Assembly (NCBI RefSeq): GCF_018687785.1
Contig: NZ_LTBL01000001.1
Coordinates: 496,001 to 560,000 of the forward strand
Reading direction: 5' to 3'
Source of the DNA: Methanovulcanius yangii
GTDB lineage: Archaea; Halobacteriota; Methanomicrobia; Methanomicrobiales; Methanomicrobiaceae
DNA: 64,000 nt
The translations under genes were made by a program, and so were the position numbers. The notes under the pieces are model-generated. The model was not told the DNA's origin, ran no database searches, and saw only the letters and a list, made by a program, of their open reading frames with translations. Positions 53,651 through 62,045 of the stretch are shown here, piece after piece (position 1 is the stretch's first letter; each line of letters begins with the position of its first letter).

Positions 53651-54929
53651 GGATATGGTCTGTCCGTTCTGTGGTTGTCTCTGTGATGATGTGACCCTGA
53701 CGGTTGAAAATGACATGATCATTGCCGCCGACAACTGCTGCACCGTCGGAAATGCAAAATTCATGGGGAAAAACCGCCTGAAGTCCCCCATCATCAGGAA
53801 GAACGGTGCATGGGAGGAGACCGGGTATGAGGAGGCCGTTCAGTACGCGGTCGACACGCTCCTTGATGCTGATCGTCCTCTGATGTTCGGCTGGTCCGGG
53901 ACTCACGGAGAGGCGCAGTGTATCGGCGTTCACATGAACGAGCTCATCGGCGGAGTCATCGACAGCACCACCTCCGTCTGTCACGGACCATCCATCCTTG
54001 CGATTCAGGAGGTAGGGCATCCGGGCTGCACCCTCGGACAGGTGAAGAACCGCGCCGACCTGATCATCTACTGGGGGTGCAATCCGGTGGAAGGGCATCC
54101 GCGTCATATGAGCCGGTACACGGTGTATGCGGACGGGTATTTCCTCGACAACTCCTTCAGGGATCGCAAGGTAATCGTCGTCGATGTCCGTGAAACGGAG
54201 ACGGCAAAAATTGCGGACGAATTCGTGCGCATCAAACCCGGCGGCGATTATGCCGTCATCTCGGCACTCCGTGCCATCGTCCGTGGAAAAGGGGACATCA
54301 TCCCCGAGTCGGTTGCAGGCGTGAGCAGGGAACAGCTTTTCAAAGTGGCGGAGCTCTGCAAGACCTGCAAGTTCGGGGCGCTCTTCTTCGGCCTTGGTCT
54401 TACCATGGTGAAGGGCAAATACAAGAACGTCCGCAATGCCATCGAACTTGTCGATGAACTGAACCGCCATACGAAGTTTACCCTCACCCCCATGCGTGGC
54501 CACTGGAATGTGTACGGGTCGAATGAAGTCTTTACGTGGATGACGGGATATCCGTATGCAGTGGATTTCTGCCGGGGAGTGGCGTTCTACAATCCCGGAG
54601 AGACCTCTGCCATCGATATCCTTGCGCGAAAGGAGTGCGATGCGTGCCTCGTGGTGGCAAGCGATCCGGGGGCGCATTTCCCCCGGGCCTGTGTCGAACA
54701 TATGAAGGACATACCGACGATCGTCATCGATCCCTTCCAGACGCTCACGACGACGGTGGCAACCCTCCAGATTCCGGTAGCGGTCACCGGCATCGATGCG
54801 GAGGGGACGGCATACCGTATGGACGGTATTCCCCTGAAAGTGAAAAAAGCGCTGGATTTGGGGTATCCGAGTGACGAGGAGATCCTGTCGAGAATTTATG
54901 GGAAGATGATGGAGGTGAAGAGTCGATGA
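53637..54929 (+). CDS. fwdB: Formylmethanofuran dehydrogenase subunit B
   Basis: Subunit B is the catalytic subunit that reduces CO2 to formate with a tungsten or molybdenum bis-pyranopterin cofactor and one [4Fe-4S] cluster. The 430-residue protein has the cluster ligands CPFCGCLCDD and Cys34 or Cys35 (NCC). Cys115 (TTSVCHGPS) is the metal ligand; it is encoded by a normal Cys codon, not UGA. Later blocks MRGHWNVYG and ASDPGAHFPR support the family. W versus Mo use cannot be decided from sequence. Confidence 0.95.
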   Translation: MKTIEDMVCPFCGCLCDDVTLTVENDMIIAADNCCTVGNAKFMGKNRLKSPIIRKNGAWEETGYEEAVQYAVDTLLDADRPLMFGWSGTHGEAQCIGVHMNELIGGVIDSTTSVCHGPSILAIQEVGHPGCTLGQVKNRADLIIYWGCNPVEGHPRHMSRYTVYADGYFLDNSFRDRKVIVVDVRETETAKIADEFVRIKPGGDYAVISALRAIVRGKGDIIPESVAGVSREQLFKVAELCKTCKFGALFFGLGLTMVKGKYKNVRNAIELVDELNRHTKFTLTPMRGHWNVYGSNEVFTWMTGYPYAVDFCRGVAFYNPGETSAIDILARKECDACLVVASDPGAHFPRACVEHMKDIPTIVIDPFQTLTTTVATLQIPVAVTGIDAEGTAYRMDGIPLKVKKALDLGYPSDEEILSRIYGKMMEVKSR

Positions 54930-56626
54930 GCGAACTTCTCATTAAAAACGGGTACGTGATCGACCCGCTGGGCGGCATTTCCGGCGAGATTATGGATATC
55001 GCCGTACGGGACGGGAAGATCGTTGAATCGGTCGGAAGTTCGGCCGATGTCATCGACGCCCATGGCATGCTCACTCTTCCCGGAGGTATCGATTCCCACA
55101 CCCATATCTGCGGGACCAAGGTGAACTTCGGCCGGTACATGAGTCCCGAGGACATGCGGGCTGGCAGGACGACCCGGAAGGGTGATATGCATGCCACCTC
55201 GGGATTTTCCGTCCCGACGACCTACGGGAACAGTTACCGGTATGCCCGGATGGGGTATACGACCCTCCTCGAGGGGGCGATGGCACCCATGGAGGCCCGC
55301 CACACCCACGAGGAATTCCAGTATACACCGCTGCAGGACTGTATGGCAAATACCCTTTTTGACGGCAACTGGCAGGCGCTGGAGGCCATCGGAAACAAGG
55401 ATATCAAGCGTCTGGCTGGAATTATCGCATGGTATCTGACCGCTTCGAAGGGATTTGCCGTCAAACTCACCAATCCCGGCGGAACCGAGTCATGGGGATT
55501 CGGGCGCGATGTCTCATGTATTCACAAGCGCATTGAGCACTTCAATGTCTCGCCGCGTGAGATCATCACCTCGATGATTGAAGCGAACGAGATGCTGGGT
55601 CTTCCCCATTCCGTCCACCTTCACTGCAACAATCTCGGCAAACCGGGGAACTACCTCTGTACCCTTGACACCTACAACTCGATACCGGACCTGAACGACA
55701 AGAGGCAGTCGCTCTATTCAACGCATGTGCAGTTCCATTCCTACGGGGGGACGTCATGGCACGACTTCTGCTCGAAGGCGGAGGATATCGCCCGCTCGGT
55801 GAACAACAAGCCGCATATCGTCATCGATACCGGTCAGGTGATGTTCGGGAAGACCACGACGATGACTGCCGACGGCCCGATGGAGTTCAACCTCTACCGG
55901 TTGTATCATAATAAATGGAGCAACCATGATGTCGAGCTCGAGACAGGTTCCGGGGTCATACCTGTTCTCTACAGCAGAAAAAATCTGGTCAATTCAATCA
56001 TGTGGGCCATTGGTCTTGAACTGGGCCTGCTTGTTGAGAGCCCGTGGCAGTGTATCCTTGCAACCGACAATCCGAACGGTGCGCCCTTTGTCCGGTACCC
56101 CGAGGTGATGGCGCTTCTGATGAGCAAAAAATACCGGGATGCTGAGTTTGCAACGGTTGATCCGGGGACGGAATCACGCGTGTCACTTCCTGCTCTCGAC
56201 AGGGAATTTGACTGGGAGGAGATCGTCATTGCAACACGGTCTGCACAGGCCCGGGCGCTCGGTCTCGTGGATCATGGAAAAGGGCATCTTGCGGAGGGAG
56301 CGGATGCCGATATTGCGATCTATCCGATCGATGTTGCGTCGACGGACCCCGCGCAGGACTATGAATCTGTCATCAATGGCTTTTCAATGACCGATTATAC
56401 CATCAAGATGGGTCATGTGGTGGCACGCAAGGGCACCTGTACCATCGATTACTCGAATCGTACCTTCTGGGTCCGCCCACGGGTTCCTGAGAATTATGAT
56501 ATGGGCCGCGACCCCGAATTCATCGACAGTTTCAACAAGTACTATTCCATGAGGATGGCGAATTATCCGGTACAGGATGAGTATACGAAACGCAATGTCT
56601 GTATCGAGACGGAGGTGTCGCTATGA
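54926..56626 (+). CDS. fwdA: Formylmethanofuran dehydrogenase subunit A
   Basis: Subunit A is a binuclear zinc amidohydrolase that condenses formate with methanofuran; formate reaches it through an internal channel. The 566-residue protein has the metal motif IDSHTHICGTK (about residues 52-62) and the Lys/His-rich core typical of the family. GMGGTSWHDF-like YGGTSWHDFCSKAED, HIVIDTGQVMFG and ATDNPNGAPFVRYP follow. Both ends overlap neighbours as ATGA. Confidence 0.96.
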   Translation: MSELLIKNGYVIDPLGGISGEIMDIAVRDGKIVESVGSSADVIDAHGMLTLPGGIDSHTHICGTKVNFGRYMSPEDMRAGRTTRKGDMHATSGFSVPTTYGNSYRYARMGYTTLLEGAMAPMEARHTHEEFQYTPLQDCMANTLFDGNWQALEAIGNKDIKRLAGIIAWYLTASKGFAVKLTNPGGTESWGFGRDVSCIHKRIEHFNVSPREIITSMIEANEMLGLPHSVHLHCNNLGKPGNYLCTLDTYNSIPDLNDKRQSLYSTHVQFHSYGGTSWHDFCSKAEDIARSVNNKPHIVIDTGQVMFGKTTTMTADGPMEFNLYRLYHNKWSNHDVELETGSGVIPVLYSRKNLVNSIMWAIGLELGLLVESPWQCILATDNPNGAPFVRYPEVMALLMSKKYRDAEFATVDPGTESRVSLPALDREFDWEEIVIATRSAQARALGLVDHGKGHLAEGADADIAIYPIDVASTDPAQDYESVINGFSMTDYTIKMGHVVARKGTCTIDYSNRTFWVRPRVPENYDMGRDPEFIDSFNKYYSMRMANYPVQDEYTKRNVCIETEVSL

Positions 56627-57393
56627 GAGTCATCATGGAAGTCAGGGAACGGCATCGGCCGAACCTTCCCATCGAGGCGGAATGTATCGTCCCGAAGAAC
56701 TTTGTGGGGCCGGAGCGGACGTTTTACGTCTGGAAGGGAAACAAAAAGCTCGAACTGCGGGATGTCTTCCGTATCCGTCGTGACGGTCACGCCAATTCGG
56801 TCGATAAGGTGGAGATTATCATCCGTGGCGACAGCTCCCATATCAAACGCATCGGGGAGTACATGGATGGAGGGAAGATCACCATCGAGGGCGATATCGG
56901 GATGCACTGTGGCAATTTCATGAGTGACGGTGTCATTGAGATCAGGGGCAATGCCGACTCATGGTTGGGCCGGGAGATGAACGGCGGAACGATCATCTGC
57001 CATGGAAATGCCGGTGATTATGCCGGGTCCGGGTATCGCGGTGAAAAGCACGGGATGAAAGGGGGTACCATCGAGATCATGGGGGATGCCGGTGATTTTG
57101 CCGGAGAAACCCTTGCCGGCGGGGAGATCATCATCCATGGTGATGCCGGGGATATGCCCGGTGTCGACATGAAAGACGGCACCCTCGTCATCAAAGGCGA
57201 CTGTTCCCGGCCCTGCGGGAATATGACCGGAGGCACCTGTACGGTACTGGGGACCGTTCATGATATGCTCCCGACCTTCAGGAATGAAGGGACACAACAG
57301 CGGGGCGATCAGGTCCTGACCAGATTCACGGGTGACCATATCTCCCGGGGACTGGGAACACTTTATATAAACAAATTCAAATATATTGATTGA
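56623..57393 (+). CDS. fwdC: Formylmethanofuran dehydrogenase subunit C
   Basis: The 256-residue protein forms a right-handed beta-helix like the C-terminal domain of glutamate synthase. It contains many G-x-x-G-x-x-x repeats (GDIGMHCGNFMSDG, GNADSWLGREMNGG, GDAGDFAGETLAGG, GDAGDMPGVDMKDG). It is structural in the Fwd complex. The stop TGA overlaps the ATG of a 50-codon zinc-ribbon gene. Subunits E, F and G are not in the window. Confidence 0.95.
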   Translation: MRVIMEVRERHRPNLPIEAECIVPKNFVGPERTFYVWKGNKKLELRDVFRIRRDGHANSVDKVEIIIRGDSSHIKRIGEYMDGGKITIEGDIGMHCGNFMSDGVIEIRGNADSWLGREMNGGTIICHGNAGDYAGSGYRGEKHGMKGGTIEIMGDAGDFAGETLAGGEIIIHGDAGDMPGVDMKDGTLVIKGDCSRPCGNMTGGTCTVLGTVHDMLPTFRNEGTQQRGDQVLTRFTGDHISRGLGTLYINKFKYID

Positions 57394-57545
57394 TGCTCAG
57401 GCACACCTGTGGATATGAGGCTGATGTTCACTGCCGGAAATGCGGACGTGAACTGATCTATCATGAAAAAAACGGACTGTACTGTCCATATTGCGGAAGA
57501 AAGGTCACCATGATCTGCCCGGGGTGCGGCAAGCCCTGGTTATAG
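57393..57545 (+). CDS. 50-residue zinc-ribbon protein at the end of the Eha-Fwd operon
   Basis: ATG 57393 overlaps the fwdC stop (TGATG), and the frame runs to TAG at 57543-57545. The product has Cys at 6, 14, 17, 32, 35, 43 and 46, arranged as single C, CRKC, CPYC and CPGC, which suits two zinc ribbons or knuckles. The Cys spacing, the good coupling to fwdC and the sequence GLYCPYCGRKVTMICPGCGKP all argue for a real gene. It overlaps the convergent DUF1922 gene by 6 bases. Function unknown; Fwd assembly or expression control are guesses. Confidence 0.72.
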   Translation: MLRHTCGYEADVHCRKCGRELIYHEKNGLYCPYCGRKVTMICPGCGKPWL

Positions 57546-57809
57546 GGTGTTTGTCCGTATCCAGCGGGCATATGCGGTCTGCAGGCCCACCTTTTCTTCT
57601 TCGCTGAGATCATGCTTTCCTGTTGTGTGAAGGAACCGCTCCAGTTCATGCACGACCGCCTCAGCATCGCGGTGGTTGTGAAGATCAAGATAGATCTCTG
57701 CACGTCGGGAATTGATTGTTTCTCCGCATATGGCACACAATTTCCATTCCTGGTACTGGTCGACATAGGTGAACGTACCGCAGTTCGGACATCGTATGAC
57801 TAGGTACAT
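57540..57809 (-). CDS. DUF1922 zinc-ribbon protein
   Basis: The 89-residue protein begins MYLVIRCPNCGTFTYVDQ and then CAICGETIN (Cys near 8, 11, 25 and 28), the pattern of the archaeal DUF1922 family. The C-terminal 50 residues are helical (AEAVVHELERFLH; KVGLQTAYARWIR). Function is unknown. It converges with the Eha-Fwd operon end. Confidence 0.78.
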   Translation of the reverse strand: MYLVIRCPNCGTFTYVDQYQEWKLCAICGETINSRRAEIYLDLHNHRDAEAVVHELERFLHTTGKHDLSEEEKVGLQTAYARWIRTNTL

Positions 57810-57927
57810 GAGATAACCGATACATTCTCTGCTGCGCTATATGAATGTTACCGTAAAACTCTTCCCCGGCGCTGTCGGGGTGGAGCAAACACAATGATTT
57901 TTCTACATTCGATGTTCATCCTCATTA

Positions 57928-58671
57928 ATGAGTCTAGAAATAATTCCGGTGGAGGGACTCCCGATGATTAAAAAAGGGGACGATCTTCCTGCATTGATCG
58001 CCGCCTGTGTTGATGTCAGAGACGGGGATATTCTCTGTGTGGCATCGTCCGTCTACTCGAAATCAAAAGGGCACTGCCGGCGGCTTGCCGATATCACGCC
58101 GACGGAGAAGGCAGCAGGTATCGGGGAGAAATGCGGCGAGGACCCCCGGTTTATCCAGGCAATTCTCGATGAAACCGATGACATCATCCTCGAGTATCCG
58201 TTCCTCCTCTGCCAGCTGCCGCATGGCCATGTCGGGGTGCGTGCCGGTGTGGACAATTCGAATGTTGACAGGGGTCTCATCATTCTCCTCCCGCCCAACC
58301 CCATGGGAGCAGCCGAAGACCTGAGACAGGGCATCAAGAACGTCTGTGGTGCGGATGTGCGGGTGATCGTCACCGATACCTGCGGACGATCCTTCCGGCG
58401 CGGACAGACCGGTGTTGCCATCGGGTGGAGCGGCATGCCGGCAATCCAGGACTACCGCGGGGATACGGATCTCTTCGGACGGGTTCTTGAGATAACCGAA
58501 GAGGCGGTTGTGGATGAGATCGCAGGTATTGCAAACTTTGTGATGGGTGAGAGTCACCGTGGTGTTCCGGCTGTCGTGTGCAGGAATTTCCCCGAATGGG
58601 AAGGCCATGATGAACTGTACTTTACCCCCGAAGAGGATATCACGCGCAGGGCGCTAAAAAAGATGAATTAG
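57928..58671 (+). CDS. cofE: Coenzyme F420-0:L-glutamate ligase
   Basis: CofE adds the glutamate tail to F420-0 with GTP, making F420-2 used by methanogenesis dehydrogenases. The 247-residue protein shows early GLPMIKKGDDLPALI, SSVYSKSKGH, HGHVGVRAGVDNSNVD, DTCGRSFRRGQTGVAIG and late NFVMGESHRGVPAVVCRN. These match the family. The stop overlaps the convergent Sec61-beta stop by 3 to 4 bases. No clear ribosome site precedes the ATG. Confidence 0.95.
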   Translation: MSLEIIPVEGLPMIKKGDDLPALIAACVDVRDGDILCVASSVYSKSKGHCRRLADITPTEKAAGIGEKCGEDPRFIQAILDETDDIILEYPFLLCQLPHGHVGVRAGVDNSNVDRGLIILLPPNPMGAAEDLRQGIKNVCGADVRVIVTDTCGRSFRRGQTGVAIGWSGMPAIQDYRGDTDLFGRVLEITEEAVVDEIAGIANFVMGESHRGVPAVVCRNFPEWEGHDELYFTPEEDITRRALKKMN

Positions 58672-58826
58672 AAAAATGCATTCAGGAGTATTGTTGCGAT
58701 TCCGATGACAGCGGCAACGATCATCACTGATTGCGGTGAGATTTGAATTGCTCTGCGGTCTTCGCTGTCATAATATGTCACAAGACCTGCAGAGGATACG
58801 AGTCTTCCACCACTCTTCTTTGCCAT
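58668..58826 (-). CDS. secG: Preprotein translocase subunit Sec61-beta (SecG)
   Basis: This 52-residue tail-anchored subunit of the SecYEG channel has a basic, Gly/Ser-rich start MAKKSGGRLVSSAGLVTYYD, an IQISPQSVMIVAAVIGIA helix and a short end NAFF. The pattern is characteristic of archaeal Sec61-beta. A TATA element lies about 26 bases upstream, so the mRNA is probably leaderless. Confidence 0.95.
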   Translation of the reverse strand: MAKKSGGRLVSSAGLVTYYDSEDRRAIQISPQSVMIVAAVIGIATILLNAFF

Positions 58827-58848
58827 ACAGTTAATATTGGCTTTTTGG

Positions 58849-58857
58849 ATATATAAA
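58849..58857. promoter_or_regulatory. TATA element between Sec61-beta and the amidohydrolase
   Basis: GATATATAAATAAG lies between divergent genes. On the minus strand TTTATATATC is centred about 26 bases from the Sec61-beta ATG (58826), a leaderless arrangement. On the plus strand the same bases lie about 21 bases before ATG 58874, slightly short for leaderless transcription. Confidence 0.5.
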
Positions 58858-58873
58858 TAAGAGGTTACGGAGA

Positions 58874-59911
58874 ATGGGAGGGGAATACACTCTCGAGGGG
58901 CGGGCGCTTGTCGGGGAATTATTTGAAGAACAGAAGGTCGCTCTTCATATCCGGGACGGTGTCATCATCGAGATTGAGGAGAGGCACACGGTCCCGGAGC
59001 GGTGGGTCTGTCCGGCTTTTTTCAATGCCCATACCCATATCGCCGATACGGTCGCCATGGACATCGACGCGCCCGGTAGCCTTGCAGAACTCGTGGCTCC
59101 GCCGGACGGGCTGAAACACCGGCTGCTGAGAACGACCGGAACGGATGCTATGATCCATGCGATGCGTGGGACTGTGGACGTGATGCGGATGACGGGAACA
59201 TCCGGGTTTGCGGATTTCCGGGAGGGGGGTCCTGCCGGAGTGGCCGCCCTGAGGACCGCCCTCGGGGGGTCGGGCATGGACGCCGTCATCTTCGGAAGGG
59301 ACGGCGGAGAAGCGGATGCCGACGGGCTCGGCATCTCATCCGTCCGCGAACATGGCGCGGGGACAGGGGACCTGGTCGCCCGGGCGCGCAGTGCCGGAAA
59401 AATGGTTGCATTGCATGCCGGCGAGAAACACAGCCGTGATGTGGAAGAGGCAATCGCCCTGGAACCTGATCTTCTGGTGCACTGCACCCATGCCACCGAT
59501 CGCCAGCTGAGAATGATCGCCGATGCGGGGATTCCCGTTGCCGTCTGTCCCCGGTCGAACTGGCGGCTTGGAGTTGCATCGTCCCCTGAGTTTCCCCCCA
59601 TCCGCAGGATGCTGGATATCGGATGCAACGTCGTTCTCGGGACAGACAATGTCATGTTCGTCCAGCCGGACATGGGAGCGGAGATGTCCTTTGTAAGCTA
59701 TGTCTATGGTCTCGAACCGGCGACAATCCTTGGAATGGCTACGGCGGGCGCAGCCCTTGCGGGAGCGTCCTACTTGATTGCCGAGCAGAATAAAGCACAT
59801 TTCATTACTGTCGATGGTGCTCGTGGCAATGCGCTTTTTTCTAAAAATATTGCGAGATCCGTCGTAAATCGACTAAATTCACTCTCGTTTGAAGGAACTA
59901 TTTTAAATTGA
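58874..59911 (+). CDS. Amidohydrolase-family metal-dependent hydrolase
   Basis: The 345-residue protein has an N-terminal beta segment and the HxH motif FNAHTHIAD (about residues 51-59). VHCTHATD (near 203) and the GTDN motif (near 257, VVLGTDNVMFVQPDMGAE) follow, as in the chlorohydrolase/adenosine-deaminase-like group of the amidohydrolase superfamily. The substrate is unknown. UspA follows 40 bases downstream. GGAG is very close to the ATG (2-base spacing), so the start may be imprecise. Confidence 0.82.
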   Translation: MGGEYTLEGRALVGELFEEQKVALHIRDGVIIEIEERHTVPERWVCPAFFNAHTHIADTVAMDIDAPGSLAELVAPPDGLKHRLLRTTGTDAMIHAMRGTVDVMRMTGTSGFADFREGGPAGVAALRTALGGSGMDAVIFGRDGGEADADGLGISSVREHGAGTGDLVARARSAGKMVALHAGEKHSRDVEEAIALEPDLLVHCTHATDRQLRMIADAGIPVAVCPRSNWRLGVASSPEFPPIRRMLDIGCNVVLGTDNVMFVQPDMGAEMSFVSYVYGLEPATILGMATAGAALAGASYLIAEQNKAHFITVDGARGNALFSKNIARSVVNRLNSLSFEGTILN

Positions 59912-59951
59912 TATTCAATATTCTATAGTGACATTTCTGGAGAGGTGACCC

Positions 59952-60380
59952 GTGTACAAGAAAATACTGGTTGCGGTAGACGGCTCCGATATCAGTCGTA
60001 AGACCCTGAAAATCGCTGTTGATGAGGCGAAGGTATGGGGCAGTGATCTTACTGTCGTTTATGTGCTTGAAACCGGTATGTTCGAAGACATCCCAGCCGA
60101 TCAGAAGATGGAGTATATCCGGAATCTGTTCGAACAGCAGGGAAACAATGTCTTTGAGTATGCCGAGGACCTCGGAAAGGAGGCTGGCGTCAGTGTTGAT
60201 ACCATCTTCAAAGAGGGCCATGCGGGAATTGAGATCATCCATGCCGCTGAGGAGACCGGTGCCGACCTGATTGTCGTCGGATCGCATGGCAGGAGCGATA
60301 TAGAACAGATTCTCCTCGGGAGTGTATCTGCCCATGTTGTTCGTCACAGCAAAATCAGTACTCTGGTGGTGAGAGTATAG
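59952..60380 (+). CDS. Universal stress protein, UspA family
   Basis: The 142-residue protein has the ATP-binding UspA pattern: MYKKILVAVDGSDIS at the start and VVGSHGRSDIEQILLGSVSAHVVRHS near the end. Translation starts at GTG 59952 with GGAGAGG 5 bases upstream. The CBS gene follows after 20 bases, so co-transcription is probable. Confidence 0.92.
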   Translation: MYKKILVAVDGSDISRKTLKIAVDEAKVWGSDLTVVYVLETGMFEDIPADQKMEYIRNLFEQQGNNVFEYAEDLGKEAGVSVDTIFKEGHAGIEIIHAAEETGADLIVVGSHGRSDIEQILLGSVSAHVVRHSKISTLVVRV

Positions 60381-60400
60381 GTAAAAATATTGTTCGCGAT

Positions 60401-61243
60401 GTGATGACCACCGATGTCGTCACCGTCGAGATCCCCGGAAACCGGGATGAGGTTCTCAGAATTCTCAAGCGAACCGGCATCAGTGGCGTTCCCGTCCTGA
60501 AAGAGGGTGTACTGGTCGGGATCATCACCAGAAAGGATCTTCTCCGAAAGCCGGATGAGATGCAGCTCGGTCTTCTGATGACCCCCGACCCCATCACGAT
60601 TACCCCGGATGCAACCATCGCAGAAGCGGCGGAAATCCTCACAAGGAACAATTTCCGCAGGCTTCCGGTCATAGAAGACGGGAGTCTCGTGGGTCTTATC
60701 AGTGTGTCGGATATCGTCGGTGCCATCGCCCAGATGAAGATTGCCCATGAGATCAAGAACCGGTTCATGACACATACCTTTGCCCTGTGGGAAAACACTC
60801 CGCTTCCTCTGGTGGGAAGAATCATGGAGATGTCCGGGTATGATGCGGTTCCGATCCTCAACGAAAATGCGCAGCTGACAGGTATCATCTCCGAACTTGA
60901 TCTCATTCGTCATTCATGTATTGAAGACAGTGTCGAGGTCAGTGATTTCTCGAACGGAACGGATGATGACGAATGGACGTGGGAGTCCATCCGGGATATG
61001 CACACCATATCCTACGGGATATCCAAGGTTCAGCTTCCGAACAAACCTGTCCGTGAGGCGATGGTCACCGATGTTGTAGCCGTTCCCCTGAATGCAGAAA
61101 TCAGTGAATGTGCCCTGAAGATGAAGCGCGCACGTGTTGATCAGCTTCCGGTCGTCAACGGCGACAAAAAAATGATTTCAATGCTGTATGACCGGGATCT
61201 CATCCGGATCCTTGTCAATGGCGATGCTGCGAATGCGGTCTGA
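60401..61243 (+). CDS. Protein with four CBS domains
   Basis: The 280-residue protein contains four CBS motifs, near residues 1-55, 58-120, 125-185 and 220-280 (VMTPDPITITPDATIAEAA, LRRLPVIEDGSLVGLISVSDI and similar). They would form two Bateman modules that bind adenosyl ligands. ATG 60401 begins in the usual first strand, where the family expects VRDVMTTD. The codons for NIVRDV lie in frame upstream without an ATG, except the GTG at 60398, so the real start may be GTG or a rare codon. Function is regulatory but unspecified. Confidence 0.88.
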   Translation: MMTTDVVTVEIPGNRDEVLRILKRTGISGVPVLKEGVLVGIITRKDLLRKPDEMQLGLLMTPDPITITPDATIAEAAEILTRNNFRRLPVIEDGSLVGLISVSDIVGAIAQMKIAHEIKNRFMTHTFALWENTPLPLVGRIMEMSGYDAVPILNENAQLTGIISELDLIRHSCIEDSVEVSDFSNGTDDDEWTWESIRDMHTISYGISKVQLPNKPVREAMVTDVVAVPLNAEISECALKMKRARVDQLPVVNGDKKMISMLYDRDLIRILVNGDAANAV

Positions 61244-61378
61244 ATTGGACTGCAATCTATATCATTTTCCGTTCGTTTGACGCGAATACAGCCAATACAT
61301 TTAATAAATTGGGGTACATTGTATATCTGAACGCTTTTCATCATTTATATAGCGTACTTTTTGGCTGGAGGATTTCAA

Positions 61379-61993
61379 ATGGCAGAACTTTCTGAAACAA
61401 TAAGTAAAGGAACCACTACGGTCGGAATCGTGTTCAAGGATGGAGTTGTTCTTGCTACTGAACGCCGGGCCACGATGGGGAACATGATTGCCAGCAAAAA
61501 GGCGAAAAAGGTCTATCAGATAGCCGACCGTATCGGAATGACGACGGCCGGCGGCGTGGGTGACGCACAGCAGCTGGCACGCCTGATGCAGGTGGAATGC
61601 TCCCTCTATGAGATCCGCAGAGGACGGTCCATGACGGTCGGCGCCGCAGCGACCCTTCTTTCGAATGTGCTGAACCAGAATCGCATGTACCCGTTTTATG
61701 TGCAGCTTCTCGTCGGCGGGTTTGACAAGACCGGGGCAAGTGTCTATTCGGTCGATGCCCTCGGCGGCGCTTCACTTGAAGAGGATATTGTGGCGACCGG
61801 GTCGGGATCGCCCTTTGCCTACGGTGTCCTTGAAGACCGGTTTACCAAGGATATGTCCCGGGATGAAGCGGTTGACCTTGCAAAACGGGCACTGAAATCT
61901 GCGATACGCCGCGATTCGGCTTCGGGCGAATCCATCTGTGTTGTTGTGATCACCAAAGACCAATATCTGGAATATAGTGAGGAGGACATCTGA
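61379..61993 (+). CDS. psmB: Proteasome subunit beta (PsmB)
   Basis: PsmB is the proteolytic subunit of the archaeal 20S proteasome. The 204-residue precursor has a short propeptide (residues 1-11) cut at KG|TTTVG to expose Thr12. The catalytic set is visible with Lys near 44 (SKKAKK) and Asp in the first strand region. GGAGG lies 7 bases before ATG 61379, and ATTTATATAG at 61343-61352 is its TATA element. The next gene starts 52 bases downstream. Confidence 0.96.
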   Translation: MAELSETISKGTTTVGIVFKDGVVLATERRATMGNMIASKKAKKVYQIADRIGMTTAGGVGDAQQLARLMQVECSLYEIRRGRSMTVGAAATLLSNVLNQNRMYPFYVQLLVGGFDKTGASVYSVDALGGASLEEDIVATGSGSPFAYGVLEDRFTKDMSRDEAVDLAKRALKSAIRRDSASGESICVVVITKDQYLEYSEEDI

Positions 61994-62045
61994 AACCTGC
62001 TATACTTCCCTAATTTTTTCAAATCTTTTTTTAAGGACGGTTTTA

